From Tigriopus japonicus (Eukaryota; Arthropoda; Copepoda; Harpacticoida; Harpacticidae): 64,000 nucleotides of DNA. The stretch is taken from the NCBI GenBank assembly GCA_010645155.1, contig CM021314.1, positions 1,698,940-1,762,939 on the forward strand, in the 5' to 3' direction. The position numbers and the translations under genes were made by a program. The notes beneath the pieces are model-generated. The model was not told where the DNA came from. It saw only the letters and a list, made by a program, of their open reading frames with translations, and did no database searches. This document shows, one piece after another, positions 55,101 to 64,000 of the stretch. How positions within the stretch are numbered: the first letter of the stretch is position 1; the number at the start of each line of letters is the position of its first letter.

Positions 55101-58100
55101 CAAATATGGATCTAGGTAGTAGACGGATAGTCAACTCGTCCAAAAAGGGATACGAAGCCAACCATATTCATCAAGCGTGGCTCCACTTCTACTAGCTTTC
55201 AACCACAATTTATGGATCTGATTTACGCTACTGACTCGGTGCAATGGGGAAACAACTTTCAAGTGGCCATAATTCAATCACGAGATATGTGGACTTTGAA
55301 GTCTGTATCACATTCCTTGGCACATTCCACAATTCAAGCCCATCTCGATTATCTTTTTTTCCGAGAGAGAAAAGTGACCACAGCGGCCGTGTTCATTTCG
55401 ATAAATTTTAATCCTGAAGGTGCCTGGCTTCCAAATTGCTTGTTATCCCCATCTACTCATCCATCCATCCATCCATGGACATTTCCATAGAGTACTTTCG
55501 TACATGTGAGTATGACAGAGGCTACTAATCGGAGTTCTTCCCCAATGGAATAAATTTGAAAGAGGGAATCGACGTTCGTTTGATCGTTAGGGCAAAAAAA
55601 AGGAACGCAATCTCTGGAACACTTTTTCATAACTTGGGTCAACCACGCTCCCCCTTTTGTATGTGCTGCTCGGCTTCAGATGGGAGAGGTTTATTAATTT
55701 TATCTCCCAAAAGTTGATGGCAATCAACCCTTGAAGCACGTGCACTCGAGCATGAACTAAGAGCAACGGGTACAGACACAATTTTGCTTGCTTATGGAGT
55801 TATCAAGCGAGTCTATGAACGCAGTGTTTGATCAATAGCTTTCCCATTGGGGAAGATTATTAGGATGATACGATTTCTCGAGCTGCCAAGATTCATTATG
55901 ATCATTGGGTGTTATTAATCACGCTGGATGTGCCCCCGGTTGGATCTCAGGTTATGAATAGGGACCCCATTAGGCTTAGCTAATTAGGAAATTCCTCCTC
56001 GTCCTCATGCCACAGATCTCATTGTAACTACAAAGCACAAGAGTCGAAAAGAAACTGAAAAAAAGGCCAGATGGTTCTTGGAAGCAATTCTTGTTACCAC
56101 AGGATTTGATCGAATTGGAGAACCCGATCCCAATATTTCAAACTTTTAATGCTTCCAAGTCAGGTCGAGGTGGACTTTTGCAATTTATTATCCTCATTTC
56201 GATTTTTGAACAGCACTCTCTCGCTCTCTCTCTAGCTCTGGCTAGTTCGTTCATTCGTTGAGTCCAAAGAAAGACGAAGAAGCATTTAAAATAAAGCTCG
56301 GAAACCTTCCTTCCCTCATCGTTGAGATGTTGAACGACTTTGAAGTCAACCTTGTCCGTACTCGATGACGATAACACTGAAGAAATGAGGGTTTCTACAC
56401 GTTTCGATCGATTTTAATCTGCCCATTTTCGACATGGACCGCAATCGGTCAAAGGTACCTTGAGGTTGCAAACGATGTTTACTTACTGTCCCTTTGGTTA
56501 AAATCCTAAAATAAAGACGTAAAATGTGAATAACGGTGGGACAGTTTTGGCAGTGGAACTTCATTCGAGACTTTGGAACCGGGGATGAGGTTTCAAATTG
56601 GTGAAATAGTTTCAGTCCTCAGATGTCGGTCCGACTGTGAAACATGTGTCGTATGAGAGGGGTAAACGAAATAGATGAACTTCTGATGAACGGAATCCAT
56701 ATTTCCCCAAATGAGATCACTAATCAGCTCAACAACCTCAATGACCCTCGGGAATCGATCGATCGAGAGTGGCTTTGGAGATTCGACTCTGGCGGAACAA
56801 CTCGATGCCAGCAGCATTAAAAACAGTACATTACGCCGTAATCTACTGTATTTCTATCTCCAAGGCTCTCCGAGTGTCAGGTCTGAAATAAAAGTGAAGC
56901 CAGCGGAACGGATCGATTTAATGAGGGGAATAATCAGGTAGAATTTCCCCTTCGTTTCCCTCTTCTCGAGCTCGAGCTTTCCACACTACTTTGGTGCATA
57001 TTTTGTTTCTTCTCATTTATGGCATAATAACTTTGGCCATTTTTCTCGGTTCAGTTCGTGGTCGAGGGTGCAGTTTGGTCAATAAAAGTCCCCCGAAAAA
57101 AAAGCAAACAACGTGTTAAGAATAATATGTAGGCGTGACTGGAAAAGTCGCCTTGTTTGACAAGGAACGTCTTAATTTCAATTCCACCTCAAGAAAGAAA
57201 GGAGGTGTGGCTATGCTAATTGAGCTCATTCAATCGGTCTTTGGGGCTCGTTGGGCGATTACAACCCAATTTACATCGTGTTTTCGGGTCAGTCCTGCTG
57301 ACTTTTTAAAGGCCCCCTGAGGCTGAGAGAGAAAAGTGAGATATGGTGATGGTCCTGGAATTGAAGCCGAAAAAAGAGACCAAATTTTGTTCTTCTCACG
57401 CCCATAATTCAAGATGGGTCCAAGAGCACTTAGTATTAAATCATGTGGCTCTTTTTTTTAGGGGACTTGCCACAGATTTATGTTGTACAAGTGTTAATAG
57501 GAATTCCACCAACCCGGTGCTTGCTAATTGAAATCGACGTTTGGGTCGGCCTCCAAGTCTTCGATGTCATAGATCAAGTTCGAACCATTATCTATCGTAC
57601 TTGAGACTCAAGATCTATTGGGGAGAAAATAACCGTGCGTGCATTCTTCCCGTTGAAAACTCAAGAATCAAAGCTATTTTTGCCGTGAGCCCTCAAGCCA
57701 ACAATTCCAATTTTCCCCCTGACTTCTCAACAAACCCCGATCCAACCAAAACGAAGAAGCTCAATTAGAAAGATTTTTCAAATTAATTGATCTCTTCATC
57801 GCTTTTGCACTCGGGCTCCTCTATCATTATTATCATCATCATCATCGTCGTTGTCATCATCGACGAACTCGGCGATTGATGAGACATTTGCCAACATATC
57901 CAAAGTTTGGCGGTTTCGGATTTCGATTGCCAGAAAGATCGAGTTCAATAATACATGATGTGTAGCAGTAGATATTTCAAAGGTTTCGGAGGTAAAAACT
58001 TTGAAGAGCCAGCTCGACGAAAAAGGGGTCAGATGGTTTGCGTGCACTTGATTAGACATCGTCAGACAATACCAACTCAAGGGCCTGCAGGGCGAACCAG

Positions 58101-61100
58101 ACAAAAAAAACGGCTTCCAGAAGCATAAATGACGGCTTTCACGATGGTTGGCAGAGTTGCACTTACTTTTTCTGGATCATCTCTCTGGTAATTTGCAATG
58201 CCACGTACTCGAAAAGAAATGTTCAAGACCCCTGCAAATGCCTAGAGCAGGAAACACTGTCCTAAATTTGCCCGTTTTCTACGCCGCACCCTGTATTGTG
58301 TGCTCTTTGTGATAGTTGTGGAAGATGATGGCATGTCTTCTCTTTTTTGATCTTGATATTACAAAAAAAAAATGATGACTAGCACAGCCTAGCAAGCAAG
58401 CAAGCCAGGAACGAAAGATACAAAGGACCAAGATATATGGGTCCGAGAAAATTAAATCCCGAGGAGTGAACACGCAAGGCAGCCATTTTGAGCGAGCTCG
58501 TTTCGAGTATCTGAACGCATCCAAACCTTCCCAAACTGAGATAGATAGATCGAGCAACTCTTGAACATGGGAAAGTGATGGTGCAAAAACGATATTGGGA
58601 AATAGCCGGTTAATTGACGAATTCATGCTCATAATGGACACTGATGAGGAATCCGTGTCGTCATGACGATGCACTTATTGTTCTTCCATGATTGCATGGA
58701 AAGAAGAAGAAGAACTGAGTGGCATTTCAAGGGGTTCCACAATGTGTTTTTGCCCTCGACATAGTAGTTCCTGTCTTTGATTGAGATGCCTCAGAAAATT
58801 CCTCCTGTTGATGTGAGCTGTGTCAGCAATTTGCTAACTTGATTATGTGTGAAGACCCCTGGGTGCAAGAACGACCTTTCCTGCTGCGTTTAATTCAAAG
58901 CGAAAGCAATCAATCAATCCTCCTCCTCACCTCACGCTCAACATCCAACTTCCACCTTCTTCCAACTTGGATGGATGGCATTCCAACCTCGATCCATCCA
59001 CGTGTTTACGTCGTGTCTCTTGAGGGCTGCAGAGAAAAAGGGGCCTGCAAATTCATGAATGGCAAAAACAGTTCTCCGTCTTTTTTTTCTTGCATAGTGA
59101 GGTCTTGATTCTTTTTATATTTTGGCATTGACTATGAAGCCTGGGAAAAAGTGACTCAATTATAGACCTTTTTTGGACAATGGACACAATTGGGTTGCTT
59201 GCTGTATTTGCTTAAGGGAGAGACACGAATTTCTCGGAATTATTGGAGAAGAAGGAATTGGTCCGAAAATTGTGATCCAATTTCGTTTTTTATATGGGTT
59301 CAATCACATGGAACGATAATCTCCCTCTTGAGAAGAGAGGAACTTGTTAACTGAGTGAGCAGGAATTGAAAATCCAATTGGCTCATTGAGTTCTTGTTTG
59401 GCGTTTTTTTGAAGGGACCCATAGTTTAATAATGGTATTAGCAAAGCACTTTCACGCCGAAGTTAAAGGAAAGGTAAAAAGTGGATCCAACTTGGATATG
59501 GATTTCCTGCTATGCGGGATGGTTGATATTATTCTCTCAATTCGAACCAATGGCTTGACTGTTTCCTCTTGCCATCAATAACCGGATTGTCGCCATCCAA
59601 CAATAAAATAGATCTCTTTGAATCTGGACTTCTAAACACCATGAGAAGTCAACAAATCTAAAAAGCATCTGCAATTTCTATCCTTCAACACGGTTATAAT
59701 CATTCGCTGGCAAAGAATCACTATACCCAAATTCCAAAATACGATAACCGTAAAGTGACGAATACCCGTTAAGAAGTCCATTTGTAGGTTTTGGTTCCTA
59801 TTCAAGGTGGAGAACGAGGGCTATTGGTCCCGACTCACTCACATTCAGTGATCTTATGAATGAGTCCACAAAGGGGACACCTGGAGCTTCGAGCCCATTT
59901 TAGCTCAAATTGCCCAAATAACCCAAGAAGAGAGACCATTGTTGGGTGCTCTGTAGACCAAAGTATACACGGGGTCATTGCCGTGTTCGAGACAGCAAGC
60001 AAGCAGCCCAAGGATACTACTCAGACTACTATACAGAGGGAGGTAACGCTGCCACCAAATTCAATGCAAGCCCTAAACGCTTCTCGATTACCCATGTTTC
60101 TCACGTCAGAGGTGGACACAGATTGTCTCCTTGAGCGACACCATTTTGTCTCTCTCCATTGAAATATTGCTCTGGCGACATTTTGATCTTGAAACTTCGA
60201 GACCTGAGCATAGATATGGCTGGAGGTCCCACTTTCAAGAAAGTAAGAGACACCATTTCACAAAAGCAAACAGAAATTCCCTCCCATTCTCTCAAAGGTA
60301 TTCATGGATTGAGCTGCTCACTCAGTCGTTGGTTCCCTTATTATACCAAGGTTCTGGACCAAGTACTATGACGTCGATGTCATCGTCTTAGCATCAGATT
60401 ATACATGAACGACGACTCCATCATGCTGAAGAGCTTGATAGTCATCTTTGAAAATCCAAGATCTTGTCCCCCATCTGCTGAGCATAAAGTGACAAGCTCA
60501 TGCAGGAAGTCGATAGGTTCAATTCACATTCACAATTCCCACACACATCAAGCTATGGATATTAAAAACCAGCCCTTAAATCAAAATGACACCTTTTGCT
60601 CAATATCTCTTGGGTGGTTCTCAGGTGGGTTGGGCATCCCTCCCCCAAAATCATGAATAGCCATTTTCCCTTCGTTTTTTTTGGGTGGCATCTGTTCCTC
60701 CGGCAAAATTGTCAGCGTAAATTCAGAGGAAGGAGGAGGAGGATCAGTTTTATGAATACGGATATATGGAGACCACAATGGCTTGTAAGTTTGCAAAGCT
60801 TCCTCTGGAGAGAAAGAAAAAAAAATCATGAAGTTTCCGTTTCTTTCTTGGGATCGATCTCTGTCGCAAACTACACAAGCTCACATGATCGTCGTCGGCT
60901 TCTTTTTCTTTGACCAAGAATTGCTTACTACGACAAGTAACACGAAGAAGTAGTAGTAGTTATAGGTCCATGAATGAACTTGGCACAAAGTGAGCCCATT
61001 TGTCAACCTCAAAAATCGTAACTTCTTTTGAACGAGGGCTCAAGCGAGCGAGTGCCAAGGTACGAGATGTACGAATTTGTTGTTGTGGGGGAGATTGAGT

Positions 61101-61999
61101 TTCTTGCTCTCGAATTTCCAGGTTTGTGTGACACTTAAGTGACTCTTTGAAGAGAGCGAGAAAAAAACGAAAAGAAACGCTGCTTCCTTTTGGCGTTTGA
61201 TTTCCTTTCAAATCCCGGGCCAAAGAAGTAAAATTACCTTGATTAACCGAGAGCTGCTCTTGATTGGAAGGGGAAGCCAATTCCCAGTGTCAAGGCCTGA
61301 GACAAATCTATAATATTAGCCTGTCGCACCCCGTCAAAATTACCAGATTTCCCACATTCGCGTACCTTCTTATCCATACGTACTACACAAGGTATGTGTT
61401 CTCGGGGAATGACAAATGTCATTTGTCTCCATGCATCTATCCATCCACTCTGCTCATGTTTCCAAGTCCGGGAGTGACAGCCATACATTGGATGTAGTTA
61501 TCCTGGACTAACATTGAACAAGCTTTAGTCACTATTTGTTCAGCCAACTCTTTATTCGTCGAACCTGATTCTGGCCAACGAGATCCGAGAATCGTGTGAG
61601 ATGTACAGAACTGGAGATTCGAGATGGAATGGGTGCGACCAAGATTTGGGTACTTTTGTGACGAGAAACAAGGGGGTACGACGTGTAAACTGTGCAGATC
61701 GAGTGGGCGAAGATCAGAAAATCAATGTTGTTTTTGCTCAAATGTTCAGTGTAGGCCATGAACAGAGGGAATTTCCATTCCATCACAGGGTGACAAGAAT
61801 AATACCAAGAGCTACTGCACTGCAGTGCAATAATATTCGTCTGATCGTCTCGAGAAATGTTGTGTTAAATAATGAGGAGGGCGTGTAATTCGCCAAACAA
61901 TTGGGTTCGTGCAATGGAGGAATTGGATGTTAAGTTGTCAGAGGACAAATGTTCCCTTCCAATTCTTTATAACATCCTTCTCTTTCTCTCTTTCCGCAG
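46101..61999. other. Proposed 15.9 kb intron, otherwise non-coding
   Basis: No exon or RNA gene supported on either strand; open frames up to 120 codons lack motifs. It contains a LINE 3' fragment at 48059-48320, several ATCC and ATC/GAT microsatellites (near 46371, 55459 and 57830) and a CT run near 47041-47055. Confidence 0.5.
48059..48320 (-). mobile_element. LINE 3' fragment, second copy
   Basis: It matches 17821-18090 with scattered changes, including the C-terminal ORF2 codons (LYRAPSLFNLLPICLG) and the 3' UTR. Beyond its 3' end the minus strand reads GAAAAATCCG, then 11 C (48039-48049) and A-rich runs: a tail typical of target-primed insertion. Severely 5'-truncated. Confidence 0.85.
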
Positions 62000-63541
62000 G
62001 ATGTTACACCAGGGGAACAATACCGACAATGGAATTGGTCCAACTAGCGTCCGTCCCATGAGAGTGAGACCCTCGAATGAGGAACATCAGCGGCTCCATA
62101 ACTCAACCTACCAACAGCAGCACCACCACCACCCCCATCATCCACAACAAGAACATATTCAGCAACAGCAGTCGGTGCTTCATCCCCAAAGCCACCACCA
62201 CCATCATCATCCCATTGCCGCAACAATCGCAAATGATGCCCAATTCAACTCAAGTGGACCCACCTCCAAATATCGTGGTCACCAAAGTTACCACCAACTT
62301 CCTCTATACCACCCCGAAACGATCCCCTCAGCTGTTGGTCACCACTCCATTATGGGGACGCACACAACCATTGATGGTGGTCTACCACATGATACTGGTT
62401 ACTACCAATCACATCCTGGTTATGAAGGCTATGTGGACAACCGATCCAATCGCCCGTTCATGACTACCCCAATGGTTCCCGACGAGGAATTGTCTACCAT
62501 GCTACAAAGTTACCTCGACACAACCTCGCCACAAACCTTTCTTCAAGGGAACGGTCACAATGTTCCACCTCGATCTCAGAGCACTGGTTCTTCCAACTCG
62601 ACATCTCCGGCCTCGTCGTTCCACGGCCAATCTCCCAGTCAGCAATCGGTGGACTCGGGCTTTGGCGGCGAGTTCTACGCCTCATCCCCGGGTCTTCATC
62701 GAGGTCCAACCTCCGGGTACTCGAAGGCTAATGCACGGCCAGGTTTGAACCGAATGGACGATGCAAGTGATTTGTATTCGAATGTAGACTACTTCCGGGT
62801 TCCCTCACTTCCATCGGGGCTTAATCAAGATTCCCACCCTAATCATAACGCGAGTATAGCTCGTCAAGCCAGTGACTGCTCATATGAGGGAGCCAATCAA
62901 GCCAACGACAGCCACGTGACCAGCGAGGCCTCCCCGCTGCGTTCCGAACCAGTCTCCGAAGCATCGAGGTCCGAGATGGGAGTGAGCTATGACTCACCAC
63001 CTACCACTACCACCAACAACAACCACGACGACCAGGATCTCTCTCTCATTGTGGACCAAGTTCTCGATTCCATCGATGAGCAGTTCTCCCCACAAACCAC
63101 TACGGACTCGGTCCCAACCTCGACGGCATCCGTGCCTAACCATTCAAGGTACGAAGAAGCCTCCTCGACTTCGTGGGGAGTCCCATTTCAGACACGTGTC
63201 GTCCCAAGCACCAAAGACGAGGAGGTGTCCAAAGAGGGAGAGCAACGTACTCGATTCAATGAAAAGCATCCCGGAATGAACTGTCAAGTCTCGAGGAAAC
63301 TTGAACAGGAAGGAGGAAATCTTCAACTTTGTGATAATTGTGGCAATATTGTTGTCATTGGAGGATCCTCTTCGACGACAAGCTCGACTCAAGAGCAAAC
63401 GCAATGTGGAGGCTGTGGAATGGTCCTGGCACACAATGAGCTGGAAAGTCAAGCCATTGTGCTCCAAGAATGCGAGCAAATCGATGGAGTGAATACAATT
63501 CCCGACAACAGTCCTCTCGATGACGACAATGAGCTTTCGAG
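62000..63541 (+). CDS. His/Gln-rich regulatory-type protein, large second exon (gene continues to the right)
   Basis: The exon follows a CTTTCCGCAG acceptor and ends TCGAG|GTAAGA in phase 2, so the protein continues beyond the window. If not joined to 45988, translation can start at ATG 62001. It codes 513 residues. First comes a His/Gln-rich opening (about 30-75 residues in), then long Ser/Thr/Pro-rich disordered sequence with SPSQQSVDSGFGGEF, then an acidic stretch DLSLIVDQVLDSIDEQF resembling an activation or interaction helix. Near the end two CxxC pairs, CDNCGN and CGGCGM, are 21 residues apart and could form a zinc ribbon. Such long low-complexity N-terminal exons are common in arthropod transcription factors and nuclear receptors, but no DNA-binding domain is visible, so the family stays open. 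Codons before 62000 in the open frame are intron. Confidence 0.75.
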
Positions 63542-64000
63542 GTAAGAAAATGGTCTTCGAGAAAGAACCAAAGATCTTTTGTTGGGACCGTTCCATAAAA
63601 GACGAGATATGCAGGATTCTAAGGGGGGGAAACATTTTTGGAACCTGATAGCACTTACGCGCTCAAAGGCTCTGCTAATCCCAATCGCCGAGTGTTCCCA
63701 AACTTAATGGCGAAAAGATGACTTTTCTTCTTTTGATCCCTTTTCTCCCGACTACCTTTGTTGGAACGTTCGATCAATATGAAACACAAGCAGTAACCAC
63801 GTAAACGCCCCTTTCACCACTAATCAGGACATGGAAAAGTGATGGACTTGCCAGCCCGTCAGCAAGAAAAATAACCTTTGAAAATGGCTTTGCAAAAGTT
63901 AGCCAAATTTCTACATTGCCATGTTTGGTCCTGATCTGGAGAGAGTCGTCGGGAAACTGTAGTTATTTTGGATCTCTCTTTTAATGTTGGTTCTCTCAGG
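63542..64000. other. Intron after the 62000-63541 exon
   Basis: It starts with the GTAAGA donor. No exon seen before the end of the window. Confidence 0.5.

Noticed and set aside
61872..61999. Use of the ATG at 61872 as protein start
   Set aside because: The 43 codons before 62000 end in a pyrimidine tract and CAG acceptor, so they are intron.
63144..63635. 163-codon minus-strand open frame
   Set aside because: Antisense shadow of the large His/Gln-rich exon and it crosses that exon's splice donor.
1..64000. CRISPR arrays, rRNA genes, bacterial-type operons
   Set aside because: None seen; the intron-exon structure shows a eukaryotic nuclear sequence.

Overview
This is eukaryotic nuclear DNA: coding exons are split by GT..AG introns with pyrimidine-rich CAG acceptors, poly(A) signals follow stop codons, and long non-coding stretches hold retrotransposon and DNA-transposon remains. 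The gene set (ARID5-type exon, V-ATPase subunit e, PUS1, a PH/PDZ protein) and the Tc1/mariner, LINE and tRNA-SINE mix suit an invertebrate, most likely an arthropod; a small crustacean such as a copepod is my guess, not something the sequence proves. Many long open frames here are chance, and several real genes are made of exons too short to stand out as open frames.

Layout. 1-3 kb: minus-strand start of an ARID5-like gene (exon 1 at 2982-3002, exon 2 at 2596-2853), the rest lying beyond the left edge. 5.1-8.3 kb: plus-strand PH/PDZ scaffold protein whose reading frame seems disturbed for about 180 bases inside the first PDZ-like domain. 10.1-11.04 kb: plus-strand cysteine-rich single-pass membrane protein, tail to tail with a four-exon minus-strand V-ATPase subunit e gene (15286 back to 11392). 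17.0-35.8 kb: plus-strand PUS1 tRNA pseudouridine synthase in five exons (405 residues). Its second intron is about 15.8 kb and is full of mobile DNA: a dead LINE next to half a Tc1 transposon, a tRNA-derived SINE, a mariner deletion derivative and a long-inverted-repeat element. It also contains a 300-codon intronless open frame on the opposite strand (26247-27149).

36.4-38.9 kb: a minus-strand gene (185 residues, one membrane segment) stands head to head with a plus-strand signal-peptide exon at 37135, and a separate terminal exon with poly(A) signal lies at 38740-38857. 39-45 kb has only weak exon candidates. From 45988 a His/Gln-rich first coding exon appears to splice across a 15.9 kb intron, in matching phase, to a 1.5 kb exon at 62000-63541; the gene runs off the right edge and looks like a regulatory protein.

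The genes form no operon or pathway. Their arrangement is divergent or convergent pairs (ARID5-like/PH-PDZ, membrane protein/V-ATPase e, V-ATPase e/PUS1, 185-residue protein/signal-peptide exon). The mobile families recur: LINE 3' ends at 17.8 and 48.1 kb, SINEs at 23.0 and 38.0 kb, one terminal-inverted-repeat family at 34.3 and 37.3 kb in opposite orientation, and another at 24.3 and 32.8 kb.
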